In this document: positions 1-11,073 of the stretch, one piece after another | Position numbering within the stretch: the first letter of the stretch is position 1 | How the letters are laid out: each line of letters starts with the position of its first letter | Source: Eutreptiella sp. 'Long Island Sound 2002' | Lineage: Eukaryota > Euglenozoa > Euglenophyceae > Eutreptiales > Eutreptiaceae | Assembly (NCBI GenBank): GCA_964036045.1 | Contig: OZ038384.1 | Coordinates: 49,080,843-49,144,842 of the forward strand | Reading direction: 5' to 3' | Length of the DNA: 64,000 nucleotides | The notes under the pieces: generated by a model | What the model was told of the DNA's origin: nothing | Databases searched by the model: none | What the model saw: the letters and a program-made list of their open reading frames with translations, nothing else | Position numbers and translations under genes: made by a program

Positions 1-649
1 CATTCTCAACCAATGCATGGTTTGGTATCGATTCTCGATACGTTTACATGCTTTTTAGCCCGTGACCTAATGTTTTACTGCACGGAGGACTGTTCGTCAC
101 TTCTCATTCTGTCTCATTTCAGGTTCATCCAGCCTGATTCAGTGCCAATTCAGCCCAATTCAGGTCAGATCAAGCAGATTTCGCCTCATCGAGGCTACAT
201 TTCTATGTTTTTCTGGGACTTACCCGCACTACGTTCTTCGTTGACGTAGCGACACACCCCAGTGTGTTTTTGGAGGGGGAGTGTAAGTGCGGCTAGCCCC
301 ATCTGCTCAGATTTTCAGACATTCTGCCCAGATTGGCTACATTTTGGTCATTTTCTTTGCTTCGGCGGAATTGCCGCCTCGCAGCTCAGTCACAGGATAT
401 TTCCTATATATTTCTGATATGCCGGATTTGATTCCGCGGTCCATTTCCCGTAAATCCGCCGCATTCCGCTATTTTAGCTGGAATCGCCATTTGCCGTTGA
501 CGCGCGCTCGCGGCCCAGATCGGCCATACAATTTTACATAAATGGATTATTTAAATTCATTCGGACAGTTTTGGACACTCAGACGTATTTAGAATAATTC
601 CCCTCAATTTTCTTCATAGACTGGGATTTTCTGCCGGACCACAATCAGC
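1..649. other. Upstream flank, no gene seen
   Basis: No convincing coding region, repeat or RNA gene is visible. The stretch has moderate AT content and contains short direct repeats of a TCAGCCCAATTC type. It may include the promoter or terminal sequence of the transposase gene that follows, but I found no terminal inverted repeat. Confidence 0.4.
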
Positions 650-2578
650 ATGGACCTTGCCTCTGTTGTCGCTGCTCTCGCCTCCGTTGGTGTTCGTGTA
701 TCCGGTTCCAACCCCAATAACAACATCCAGGGAGACTCCTCGCGTGCCTGCCCCACTGGTCTTGCCGGCCCCGAGCCCTCCGGCACCCACAACGACCCAG
801 GGCAGCACTTTCAGGGAACTTTTGGCCGCAAGTCTTTGATTTCGAAGCATGAAGATGACCTTTATCAAGCTATTCGAGCGATTGTTTTAGGTGAGAGTCA
901 GGAGCAGGAGTCCGCCCCTTCTTTAACCCCAAGTCCTACAGTTGTTGTTCCCATTGTGTCTACCATTGATTTGGCCACCTCTTCTTCATCTTCTTCTTCG
1001 GTTTCAAATTCTTTGAATGCAAATTCGTTGCCTACCAACGAGGTTGATGAGGCAAGTGAGACCGAAACGGCAACGCGGTATCAACAACCGCTTTCCGTGA
1101 TGAAGCTCTTTTTTCAGTTGCAAAAGGAAATGAAGATGAAGGAATCCGAATGTGTGGCATATTGTAACAAGCATTTGCGCCCCCTTTTTTGCCCGCTTGG
1201 GAACGATTTGAAGCATCCAACGGTGCAAACTTGGAGGTTGAAAACCATCCCCGCCAAGGAAAAGAAATTGTTAGAGGAGGCGGCCAAACCCAACCCCAAG
1301 AAAGGTAGGGCAAAACGGACACATGCCATCTGAGACTTCACCCGTCATCCCAATTGCCGTGTGTTGCACGGTACGCTTCTTCAAATTGCGTCAATGGTTG
1401 TGAGTCACTCCCAAGCAGGCCTCCCCTTGACACGTGCCATCATTCAGCCATTGGTGGTGGCTTATTTAGATTCCGTGAATGAGAACACATGGAGGCCTAA
1501 GCAGTCATGGTACTACTTCCTTTTCCGCAAGATTGGGCTTTCATGGCGCCGTGTTAGCAAAGCTCAAAGAACCCTCCCCGATAATTTTGAGGAGATTAAG
1601 AACTATGTGACCAAGTTGCATGACGATTACATTCGGCCCCAAATTGAACAGTTGAGTTGTCGCCGAACACAAAAATGGATCCTCTTGTGGGACGTGTACT
1701 ATGTGCATCGGCTAGATTCCATTTTGGAGTGGGTGGCAGACACCTACCCCAATTGCATTTTGCTTTATGTTCCCGCCTCTTGTACTTCAATGCTACAACC
1801 TTTGGATGTGGCGGTGAATAGTGTTTTGAAGCGTCTCATAACTTCGTTCTTTGCGGCTTGGTTGGCTTTGGAAGCTAAGAAGCAATTTGACAACGGCGTA
1901 GCCGCCTCCGAGTTGAAGATGGATTTGCGGTTGACCACATTGCGTGAGCCGTTCATCTCATGGGTTGTAAGTGCAAAGGTATGTTTCATCCACATCTATT
2001 AGACACGAAAGCGAAATGTCAAATACTCATTACTTCAACGCTCACTTTTTGTAGAAAAGAATTGAACAAGTCAAACCCAAGATGCTGAAAGACGGATGGG
2101 ACAAGGCCGGGTTGATGGCCATTTGGGATGTTGTGCAGCGGCCTACCCTGTTCAATGAAGCTTCAGACCGTGAGGTATGGTTGCCACATCATCAATGGTC
2201 TTACGTTACGTTACGTTGCACTTCGTGGAACATTTTTTGATGGTGTGACTGCTCCTTTAGACCGCGGGAACACTATTCCGAGTGGTTGGTGGTCGGTCGA
2301 AGGATTTTGCCGTTTCAGGCGGCGGCATGAATCAGATTATCGAGAATGCACCGCGACAACGGTCCTGTCGCCATGGTGCGGTTGAAGACTCGGGCTCCGA
2401 CTCCGAAGATACGGAGGCGGATGAGGCGGAGTGGGAAGACATTTTGGCTACCATGGGAGATGGGGAGGGTGACGGGGTAGAGGTAACGGATGATGAAAGG
2501 GACACTGTTTTGCCGGATCCTCTGGTCGAGTGCTTCACTCGGTCAGGGAGGCGCGTCAAGCGACCCAAGAGGGACTAG
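650..2578 (+). pseudogene. Pogo/Tigger-like (DDE_1, CENP-B type) transposase, inactivated
   Basis: Three exons are readable: 650-1978, 2055-2174 and 2261-2578. They are joined by two phase-0 GT-AG introns (1979-2054 and 2175-2260). The protein has a Ser-rich N-terminus, then a helix-turn-helix-like region (about residues 150-225), then a DDE_1-type catalytic end with a WDVYYVH second-Asp motif and a VPASCTSMLQPLDVAVN motif typical of pogo/Tigger transposases. The last exon encodes an acidic, Asp/Glu-rich tail. Two lesions are visible. An in-frame TGA lies at 1331-1333, after which the same frame continues. The expected stretch with the first catalytic Asp, normally between the DNA-binding and second-Asp segments, is absent. 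It is therefore a dead or deletion-derivative copy. Family assignment rests on the LQPLDV region and is reasonably secure; exact exon limits are inferred from reading frame and splice consensus. Confidence 0.65.
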
Positions 2579-3440
2579 CACGGTGACAATGCTTTAGTCA
2601 TACTTCGGATCAGTGTTGCTTTGGTGTACTGCTTGTCTTATGTGCCTTCCAGAGGGTGAGAGGGAGTCCACAAAAAAAAGAAAAAGCAATGAAAAAAAAA
2701 AAGAATAAAAAAAACCGGGGGAAGTCCACATGGGGCGCCGAAGGCGCCGAAGCAAAAATTGAGAAAAACATTCAATTACATTATCCGAGACCCCCGTCCA
2801 TTAAAAAACAACATTTTACATTATCCTTTTTTCGGCCACATTATTCTTTTTTAACATTTACATTTTACATTTTCGTTTGTCGTTGACGTTATTATACTGT
2901 AAATCACTTTGTAACCACAGTACTAAAATGTCGTTCGTACAAAAAAATTCTTGGCATCTGTGCTCAATTTGGGAATTTCACTCAATTAGACCGAAAGCCG
3001 GGGAAAATCGGTCTCAGAATCTGGTTCAAAAGTCAATCCAGATTAAATCTGGATTGAGAATGAGGCTCAGGCCAGTACTATCGGTTCAAACAGCGCCGAT
3101 TGGCCGATTTCCTCGTTTTCCTCCACCGGACCCCCTCCGACAGCCGCACCTAAAAGCCTTGTAGCACCTCTACCATCTGGTGGTGCAGAGGCGCCTTTGT
3201 CGGGTGACGGTATGCAGACTGCGGCCCTAGCAGACTGCGAAAGACTGCGCACGAACAGGCGACACGCGCATTTACGACAACCGAAAAAACGACTGCGACT
3301 GATCTACTGCAACTGATCTTCTGCTAAAAGGCGACAAGGATGTTTTGAACCGTTCAGCAGCCCAAATTTATAAAATAATTGCAATATTTTTTCGCCAGAT
3401 AAGAAAACGATACCTTACTGGTAACAAGGCTACTGCTGCT
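2579..3440. other. Non-coding spacer with A-rich tract
   Basis: This follows the transposase stop codon. An A-rich stretch at about 2669-2720 could be a polyadenylation or retro-insertion relic. The rest shows no gene. A perfect short palindrome is listed separately. Confidence 0.4.
3035..3055. repeat. Perfect 10-bp inverted repeat with 1-nt spacer
   Basis: AATCCAGATT, one A, then AATCTGGATT. The two arms are exact reverse complements and could form a tight hairpin or a protein-binding palindrome. No flanking element boundary is evident. Confidence 0.6.
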
Positions 3441-4674
3441 GATTTTCAAGTCCCTCCAAGTGAAAATTGACTCCCTCCTACTCATTTTCAACTCCCTCCT
3501 ACTCATTTTCAACTTGCCCCTGCTCATTTTCAACTCCCTCCAAGTGAAAATCCACTCCCTCCTACTCAATTTCAACTCCCTCTTATTCATTTGCAACTCT
3601 CCCCTACTCATTTTTAACTCCCCCCAAGTGAATATCCACTCTCTCGTACTCATTTTCAACTGCTTCGTGCTCATTTTCAACTCCCTCCAAGTGAAAATCC
3701 ACTCCCTCCTACTCGTTTTCAACTTCCTCCTACTCATTTTCAACGCCCTCCTACTCATTTTCAACTCCCCCCTGCTCATTTTCAACTCCCTCCAAGTGAA
3801 AACCGACTCCCTCCTACTCAATTTCAACTCCCTCCTACTCATTTTCAACTCCCTCCAAGTGAAAATCCACTCCCTCCTACTCATTTTCAACCCCCCCCTG
3901 CTCATTTTCAACTCCCTCCAAGTGACAATCCACTCCCTCCTACTCATTTTCAACTCCCTCCAAGTGAAAATCCACTCCCTCCTACTCAATTTCAACTCCC
4001 TCCTACTCATTTTCAACTCCCTCCTACTCATTTTCAACTCCCCCCTGCTCATTTTCAACTCCCTCCAAGTGAAAATCCACTCCCTCCTACTCATTTTCAA
4101 CTCCCTGCTGCTCATTTTCAACTCCCCCCTTCTCATTTTCAACTCCCTCCAAGTAAAAATCCACTCCCTCCTACTCATTTTCAACTCCCCCCTGCTCATT
4201 TTCAACTCCCTCCAAGTGAAAATCCACTCCCTCCTACTCAGTTTCAACCCCCCCCTGCTCACTTTCAACTCCCTCCTACTCATTTTCAACTCCCTCCTAC
4301 TCATTTTCAACTCCCCCCTGCTCATTTTCAACTCCCTCCAAGTGAAAATCCACTCCCTCCTACTCATTTTCAACTCCCCCCTGCTCATTTTCAACTCCCT
4401 CCAAGTGAAAATCCACTCCCTCCTGCTCAGTTTCAACCCCCCCCTGCTCATTTTCAACTCCCTCTTACTCAATTTCAACTCCCTCCTACTCATTTTCAAC
4501 CCCCCCCCTGCTCATTTTCAACTCCCTCCAAGTGAAAATCCACTCCCTCCTACTCAGTTTCAACCCCCCCCTGCTCATTTTCAACTCCCTCTCACTCGAT
4601 TCCAACACCCTCCTACTCATTTTCAACTCCCCCGTGCTCATTTTCAACTCCCTCCAAGTGAAAATCCAATTTCA
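3441..4674. repeat. 21-bp minisatellite array, about 59 units
   Basis: The array mixes two related 21-bp units. One centres on CTCATTTTCAACTCCCTC, the other on AAGTGAAAATCCACTCCC. They alternate in a loose higher-order pattern. Because 21 is a multiple of three and the units lack stops in several frames, long artificial reading frames run through both strands (repeating 7-residue patterns such as LLLIFNS or RELKMSR). I see no start context, composition or neighbour that would make these real proteins. Confidence 0.85.
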
Positions 4675-5220
4675 ACGGACCTGAGACCTCAGCAGTCTGC
4701 ACATGGTTCCTGATCAGTACAATGTCACCATCTTCCGCTGGTCCAGCCGTACATGTAGATTGGTAAACTTGGGGTCAAACCCCACCAGCCACCCACTGAA
4801 GTTTTTCCATTTTTTGTCACTTGTCTCTGATCTGCATCCAAGGCTGTCGTTTTTTTTTTCATGCAGAAACAAGGATGAAAGAAAGCTGGCGGCAAAGCAA
4901 CATTTTAGCATCGCTGGGGGAGAGGGTGACCTGCTCCCCATTCAAATTTTTTCAACAGCACCTGTAGGGTTCACCGTGACAGCTTGACGAAAACACTGTC
5001 TCCCGTTGCTATACTGCAGGAGCTTGTCAGTGCAGTGCAGTGCCGAGACATGAGTGTGGAGTGCAGTGGTGTACTTCTTCTTTTTGCATCCACATCACTG
5101 TCTACCCAAAGTGATCCCTCCGAGGAATACCATGACACCCGATTAACGTTCAACCCAACATGACACAGGCAAACCCTGAAGGCATGGAACATAAACTTCG
5201 ACATGAAATTTGAAATCTCC
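4675..5220. other. Spacer, no gene seen
   Basis: The stretch lies between the minisatellite and the 3' end of the Mutator-like element. It may hold the terminal sequence of that element, but I could not match terminal inverted repeats. Confidence 0.35.
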
Positions 5221-5706
5221 TTAGTTCTTCGACACTTGAGCCCGCCACTCCAAAAGCTCCTTACACTGATGCAACTCAGCTGGCAAAAGTTGTTCCCCAC
5301 ATGCAGTCCGCGCATACAACTGAGCCAAGTGAGTATCAACCTGCTGAATCATCGAAAGCATATCACTTGCAACTTGTGTGGGAGCTTGTGTGGATGATGC
5401 CGGGTCCTCCTCAGCCGATTCAACCATATTGTGAATGTGTGCATGCAAATGATCATTATACGCGGCCTGCTGCGCACTCAGGCCCCCGGGAGCCTGATTC
5501 ACGGTGGTTAGCGCATCTAAAAGCTCAAGGGCAGCATTCAGCTCTTCCTTCAGCGGCGGACCGCTACCCCTACCCCTATTCCTACCTCTTCCCTTTGTAG
5601 CACCCTTTGTACCATCCCCTCGCTTAGCGGCCTTCCTGAAAGTTGGCTGCATGTTGGCTGCTGCATTTGGCACTGATAAGGACCTCAGTTGCAATCTGAA
5701 ATTGTT
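5221..5706 (-). pseudogene. C-terminal segment of the Mutator-like transposase reading frame
   Basis: An open stretch continues in the same frame as the SWIM-finger segment upstream, separated from it by a TAA at 5707-5709 that lies beside a run of eight T. It encodes a basic Gly/Arg-rich stretch (KGRGRNRGRGSG) followed by a helical Leu/Gln/Glu-rich tail of about 120 residues. The protein-like composition suggests it is the real C-terminus, reached in a working copy by a small intron or a corrected frame. An independent short gene is less likely. Confidence 0.4.
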
Positions 5707-8539
5707 TTAAAAAAAATTTGGATTGAACGACCCAAGATGGAAGCCGACTGAAGATGACCGATGATGCAAAACAGCAAAATAGTGACGACATGGATGCCCG
5801 ACTCGGACAGCAAGTCCACAACTACACCAAAACTTCGTATAGGCACCATCCTCAGCCAATGGATCGAACAGACAAACATAATGTAGACAGTTCATGTAAC
5901 GCGGAGTGCAGCTGGATTCACTTCGCTTTACCTCATAAACTATATTTTTGCCTTGGATTTGGTGCACACGACTGGAGATCGTACAGAATCTCGGTATGTC
6001 TACCAACTCCGTCTCAAGTGAATCGTGACACTGTCGATCATAGTTCCATAAGGGTGCCGCCCTGTTGGCGACTACATATTGCGCCTCCCTGGACACGTCA
6101 TACTCATACACGAAGTACGCAGTTGAAGCATTCATCTGCCGGAGCATTCTATCAAACGCCCAGCTTGTCACCTTGCCTGAAACGAACTTGACATAGAATG
6201 GGAAGGCTTGGTTAGCTATTTGGTGATTGCCGTGCCGGTGATTCACCATTTCAGTATATTCAAGTTTATAGCCCTCCTTGGAGAGCAAGTGCAAAACAGA
6301 TAAAAAAAATGTGGTAGTAACCTTTTCTTGCAGTTAGGTGGCCCTTTATGCGGCAATTCAAAGACTCAGCCCTCTGTGTGGACTTGCAGCCGAAGGTAAA
6401 AACTTCTACCTGCCATGCAACACACCAACGGTCAAGACGATGTAGGGGGGACATGACTCCAAGGTAGTCCTTGACAGATTTCCAGCGGGGGTCCTCCAGA
6501 ATTTTGCGCCAGAGAATATCAGCAGCGTCCTTATCTGGGCACTCCTGAACATGTGGGATGGCGCTCTCAAGAGCAGTGAAATCGTGTTGCTCGAGGGAGT
6601 TTCGGCAGTTTTCGGTAAAATTTTTGTAAATGTGAAAAAGGGAAAGGAAGTGAGCAGTTCGGTCCGGGCGGAAAACCCTGGGAACGGACCCCAAGAGGGC
6701 GTATGCAGCATCACTGAACAAAACCCGGGGTGCACAACCGGTTGCCTTTATCCACTACTGCCAGAGCCACTCATGATCCTCTGCTTTCTCACTGCTTGGC
6801 ATGCAGCCCTGAGCCAGGAGAAGGGTTTGGCCATGTTCGTTGATACCGCAAAAAAGGGCCAATGCCTCGCCGTACCGATTCGATTTGTACGTGTTATCTT
6901 CAAAAATGACTTGTCCATATTTTCTGGCGTTTTTTACTTGCTCTGGCGTCATAAAAAACCATCCTCGTACAACACCAGTGACTGGGTCAGGGGCTTCATG
7001 ATTGAAATACCAGGCAGGATCTGCCTGTTTGAGCATTTTCAGGTGGTTAATCAAACGTGCAAGATCATTTGGGCCCATCTTGCGTTCGATGGACTTGAAA
7101 AAATTTCTGATGTGCTGGGTTGAAAACCCTTTGATTGTTGGGTACGCATCCTCGCTATATTTATTCCTCAAATTTACAAGAATTTGCTCCGGCATTTCAC
7201 GGTGCTCATACGCCCGCTCAAGGTCGTGCCAGAGCTCATCAGGGAGGGCTGATTTGTCCAGTGGGGCGGCCTCCTCCTCGTCAGGCCACAAATGGTCAGA
7301 GTGGTCCCAATTACACTCGGTTAGCTTCCACAGGCCCGTGCCAGGATCATGGGTTAGCGTTGCACCATATGGACACAAATCAGACTTCGTGAGAGGCCGG
7401 GGCTGCTTTTCTGGGTGTGCTCTACTGGTCTCCTTTAGGGGCCCGTGTTGTTTTAGGCGTCCCCAAATGCGACAACCAATACGTGCCCAATTACTCTCGC
7501 CTACAGACTTGCTGGCAACGCTGTTATGTATTGCCAACTCCCCCCGAATCTTATTCAGATATGCAACAGCTTCGGTGTCGGACCGGAAGGTGCAGCCAAC
7601 CTCGTCTCCAGGTCGGGGGGAGTGCTTGCAGGGACAATGGGCTTCGCGTCTCACGCGTTTGCGGGGGGGGATGTCGGGATGAGGTTTAGGATCCGAACGC
7701 GTTGACTGGGCGGCACTAAACTCATGCTTAATTAAGGGGGCCGGATCCGTAGATTCCGTGGGTCCCGAGTCAGATGCCGGGGTTGGAGATAAGATGGCAG
7801 GGGGGTTTCTTACGGGGGCAGGTGTGAATAATGCACCATTCGAAGGGCTTCTCAGAGCTTCTGGGCCTAGCACATCACTGCTTGAAACTGCCACTTCCGC
7901 GGGTTCCGTTTTGACGTTGTCCAACATTGATGAAGAAACAGATCTCAAGGTCGCACAAAATGGATCGGCATATACACCCTCAAAGAGCAAGGTCATCTGG
8001 GCGGTGGTAGGGTGGCCCATGGACGCGTGGAGGGACCAAAAGTTGGTTCGAAGGAAGTCTGCGGTTTGATCCTGCAGCGGGATGCAGTTCCATGCAACAC
8101 CACCACGGAGACGGAACAGGACAAGAACTCGTTCGTTACGGACCCAGGTACCGGTTCTGCGTGAAACTCTGCAAATTCGCTGATGATGAACGGGCACACC
8201 AGTGATGATTCTCACCAAATCTGAGATGGCAGCCTCACTGATATCCTTAGGCACACACAGAACGAGGGTTCTGTCAAGGAGTGACACGAAAATGAAGATC
8301 TCTTTCCTCGCACATCGTCCCTTGTGGAGTAGTCGACACGGTGAGCATCTTCGCCGCCGTCGGTGGCGTCTACGATGCCTCCGATGGAGAAGGGAGAGAA
8401 CAACAGCGGCCGAAAGGAGACCACAAAAGACTATGGTCAGCCCCACAAGGCTCCAGCCGACATCGCAGATTGCGCAGAGCAAAAGCATTAAGATGGACAC
8501 GTCTACAATGAGAGATGAACGTGAGAGGCTAACCCCCAT
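5707..8539 (-). pseudogene. Mutator-like (MULE) transposase with N-terminal ubiquitin-like segment
   Basis: Reading on the minus strand from an ATG at 8539, the parts in order are these. First comes a hydrophobic then Arg-rich leader (residues 1-78, doubtful). A ubiquitin-like segment follows (81-147). A Ser/Pro-rich linker leads to a FAR1/WRKY-GCM-like zinc finger with C389, C409, H413 and H416. The MULE catalytic core has first Asp D548 in EDNTYKSN (codon at 6898-6896), second Asp in LFSDAA (6712) and Glu in RAESLN (6367). A SWIM finger CSCG...CRH lies at 5782-5826. Two lesions break it: an in-frame TAG at 6752-6754 directly after HEWLWQ, and a one-base frameshift in a run of eight T near 6302-6309. 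The catalytic triad is otherwise intact, so inactivation looks recent, or the homopolymer shift is an assembly error. The true start is uncertain; M205 (7927) is an alternative that would exclude the ubiquitin-like part. Confidence 0.7.
8099..8299 (-). other. Ubiquitin-like domain fused to MULE transposase frame
   Basis: Residues 81-147 of the minus-strand frame read IFIFVSLLDRTLVL, then GVPVHHQRI, then VLVLFRLRGG followed by VAW. These align in order with ubiquitin's IFVKTLTGKTITL start, GIPPDQQRL centre and LVLRLRGG end. The segment is about nine residues shorter than ubiquitin before the last strand. The di-glycine is followed by more protein, as in processed ubiquitin fusions. Established knowledge is the ubiquitin sequence; fusion and processing are inference. 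Confidence 0.6.
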
Positions 8540-8848
8540 TATTGATTCACAAAGGTCCTCTGATGCACGAACTTGATAGGCTACCCCCTGACGGTTGATT
8601 TACCGGCGGTCTCTGATGCACGAACTTGATAGGCTACCCCCTGACGATTGATTTACCGGCGGCCTCTGATGCACGAACTTGATAGGCTACCCCCTGACGA
8701 TTGATTTACCGGGGGCCTCTGATGCACGAACTTGATAGGCTACCTCCTGACTATTGGTTTACCAAGGGCCTCTGATGCACGAACTTGATAGGCTACCCCC
8801 TGATTGTTCATTTACTGGGGGCCTCTTATGCACGAACTTGATAGGTTG
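8522..8848. repeat. 53-bp satellite array, left part
   Basis: About six units with spacing of exactly 53 bp, measured from CTCTGATGC starts at 8558, 8611, 8664 and onward. Each unit carries GATGCACGAACTTGATAGG then CTACCCCCTGA. The first unit is degenerate and overlaps the 5' end of the MULE frame. The array stops abruptly where element E begins and resumes at 40024. Confidence 0.85.
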
Positions 8849-8865
8849 GTACCCCATACCCCATA

Positions 8866-9821
8866 TGCGGTATGGGGTGCTTCACCCATACCCGCTGCCC
8901 AGCCTGTGGCGCTCTTCGCCAGGCCAGATCAGGAATTTTCCTGTTGATGCTACGGCATCTTGATTTCTGTGGGATTTCTGTAAAATACCCCAGAAATCGA
9001 TATTTTACGTCTTTTCTGGACTGGCGACGACAGTCGTCGCCTGCGCGACGCAGCTCCAGATCGAGAATTAAACTCTCGATTTCTAAAGATTTTAGGCAAT
9101 TTTATTATTGTTTTATCGTTTTTAGAAATAAAAGATTATAGCGTGACCTTTTTCACGGCGTTCCGCGAAGGTCCATTTTTGCGAAAAGTAGCGCGTTCAC
9201 GCATTTTTCAAAAAATGCTGAGGCGATTCCAGGAATCGCTCAGACGCCTATGGCGTAGCCCAACAGTGGGCCTTTTCATATGTAGGTTGAATTGGCGCAG
9301 AAACGCGTCGTGTCGGCTACGCGACGCGTTGGGGGGAGACGCGCAAAATGAGTGTTTTTGACTCAAAAATCACTTTATTTCGTTGTTTTCCCCCCAAAAA
9401 CCACTGGTTGGCCCAGTTTTGGCAGGATCTCAGTGGAGATCCTGATGGCGACGCCTCGTAGCCGTCAGATTTTCTGATGGCGGCGACGCCGTCGCCTTCA
9501 TTTCGTCTTCTTTTTTATGCTATTTTATAGTATAGAATTGTTACTTATACATTGTACATGTCAACGCATTTGGTTTGCATATCATTTTACATATACCTTC
9601 TCTTTGTCCATAGACGCCAGATTGTGTCCGCGGACGCTCCCCGTGGGGTGAGCAAGGATTCCAAGACCATTTACGCAACTCCAATGGTATCGAAGTTTGG
9701 AATGGACTTCATGTAGTACTTGGAGAGGTTGGGGTGATGGGTTGAAGGATTTTCAATTTTTCAATTTCAATTTCGATTTTTCTGTGGACGCACGGACATC
9801 ACCCCCACCGAAAATGCTTCA
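8866..9821 (+). repeat. Element E 5' LTR
   Basis: It matches 10664-11052 plus 28236-28800. It ends in CTTCA, the reverse complement of the TGAAG that starts the 3' copy, so the intact LTR would have 5-bp terminal inverted repeats TGAAG/CTTCA. The start of this copy is shortened to TGCGG. AT-rich promoter-like sequence (ACATATACC) lies at about 9589-9597. Confidence 0.75.
9652..9672 (+). promoter_or_regulatory. Element E putative self-primer site in LTR
   Basis: GCAAGGATTC (9652-9661) is followed directly by CAAGACCATTT (9662-9672). The latter is the exact reverse complement of AAATGGTCTTG at 9822-9832, the first 11 nt after the LTR. The same GCAAGGATTC sits in the same relation in element D. 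The matching copy in the 3' LTR is at 28636-28656. Confidence 0.7.
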
Positions 9822-9832
9822 AAATGGTCTTG
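9822..9832 (+). promoter_or_regulatory. Element E primer-binding site (self-complementary type)
   Basis: AAATGGTCTTG begins immediately after the LTR's terminal CTTCA. It pairs over all 11 nt with LTR positions 9662-9672. A tRNA-type site would usually begin TGG directly at the LTR edge, which is not seen here. Confidence 0.7.
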
Positions 9833-10652
9833 CCGCTGTCCGCGTGGTTGACTGGCGGACCTGTCGATGAGCTCCCACAACGTCGAGACCGACGCCTGCT
9901 GCCTGGTTTTCGACAACTCCCGCAGCGCAACAGACTGCAGCCAAAGGTATTGCACTGGCGGAAATACAGTGCAAGAAGGGACGCCTGGGCCAAGACTGGC
10001 CCCCAAGGCAACAGCAGCGACGACGACAGCCCTGGGATTAGCTCCAGGAGCTCCTGCGACGACGACGACGATCCCAGCAGAGGTCTTCAGGAAATCTGGA
10101 CCCTGCAGCAGCTTGACAAGTGGAGTGGATGGCAAATCCCAAGAGCAACGACAGCATGCTGCGCGGAAGGCGCTGCTCGTCCACCAGTAACCAAACCAGG
10201 CGCGTTAATTCGTCGCCTTGGGCAGGAAATGGCCCTAAATTCAGGCTCGGTGGAAGGCCTTGCCTTGGGTTTGACCCTAAATAATTTTTTCCGAATTTAT
10301 TGAATTTTTGATTTCCATGCCCATGGAGAAAAAGGGCCAATATGTGCACCTAAGTGCCATCAGTCAGGGCGGAAGGCCCTGCAGCGCCCCTGGTCTGGTC
10401 ACCAGAGGCTACGAGGAGTGCCAGGGACCAGTGTTGTCGCCTGAGGGGCAATTGCCCTATGAATATTTCAAGATCAAAAAAAAAAAAAAAATTTAATTTT
10501 TTTTACATGTGTGTGGTGCTCCCCCCCATGTAAATTACTCACGAAGCCCCCCCCCCCCCACTGTTCTGATGAATCAGTATTGAAACCAGGACACTGCAGG
10601 GGTCAGAGCGCCTCCTTGGCCTTGCCTTCCTTTGGATATAGGCAAGGCTTCT
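9833..10652 (+). other. Element E internal region, no transposon protein
   Basis: About 820 bp. Short open frames with Asp runs (CGACGACGAC repeats near 10060) occur but show no Gag, protease, RT or integrase motif. An A15 run at about 10477-10491 and a long C run near 10548-10559 are present. I see nothing that would make this autonomous. Confidence 0.6.
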
Positions 10653-10663
10653 AAGGAGGGGGG
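10653..10663 (+). promoter_or_regulatory. Element E polypurine tract
   Basis: AAGGAGGGGGG directly precedes the 3' LTR start TGAAGCGG. It is identical to the tract of element D at 25277-25287. Confidence 0.85.
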
Positions 10664-11052
10664 TGAAGCGGTATGGGGTGCTTCACCCATACCCGCTGCC
10701 CAGCCTGTGGCGCTCTTCGCCAGGCCAGATCAGGAATTTTCCTGTTGATGCTACGGCATCTTGATTTCTGTGGGATTTCTGTAAAATACCCCAGAAATCG
10801 TCATTTTACGTCTTTTCTGGACTGGCGACGACAGTCGTCGCCTGCGCGACGCAGCTCCAGATCGAGAATTAAACTCTCGATTTCTAAAGATTTTAGGCAA
10901 TTTTATTATTGTTTTATCGTTTTTAGAAATAAAAGATTATAGCGTGACCTCTTTCACGGCGTTCCGCGAAGGTCCATTTTTGCGAAAAGTAGTGCGTTCA
11001 CGCATTTCTCAAAAAATGCTGAGGCGATTCCAGGAATCGCTCAGACGCCTAT
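10664..11052 (+). repeat. Element E 3' LTR, first piece
   Basis: It starts TGAAGCGGTATGGGG and runs to the insertion point of D at CTAT (11049-11052). It continues at 28236. Removing D and one CTAT restores the order seen in the uninterrupted 5' LTR at 9241-9260. Confidence 0.85.
11049..11052 (+). repeat. Target-site duplication of element D, left copy
   Basis: CTAT. The right copy is at 28232-28235. The uninterrupted site is visible in the 5' LTR of E near 9247-9253. Confidence 0.85.
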
Positions 11053-11073
11053 TGAAGCGGTACCCAGAACCCC

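Noticed and set aside
3354-4713. Two long overlapping open frames on opposite strands (about 380 and 417 codons)
   Set aside because: Both are produced by a 21-bp tandem repeat that lacks stops; the 7-residue periodicity mirrors the DNA repeat.
8302-8539. Membrane protein start of the MULE frame (hydrophobic residues 10-50)
   Set aside because: It is probably untranslated or intron sequence read through by chance; hydrophobic leaders are not expected on transposases. It is kept only as a doubtful part of the frame.
9825-9834. tRNA-type primer site TGGTCTTGCC in element E
   Set aside because: It begins three bases inside the post-LTR sequence and overlaps the 11-nt self-complementary site, which explains the region better and recurs in D.
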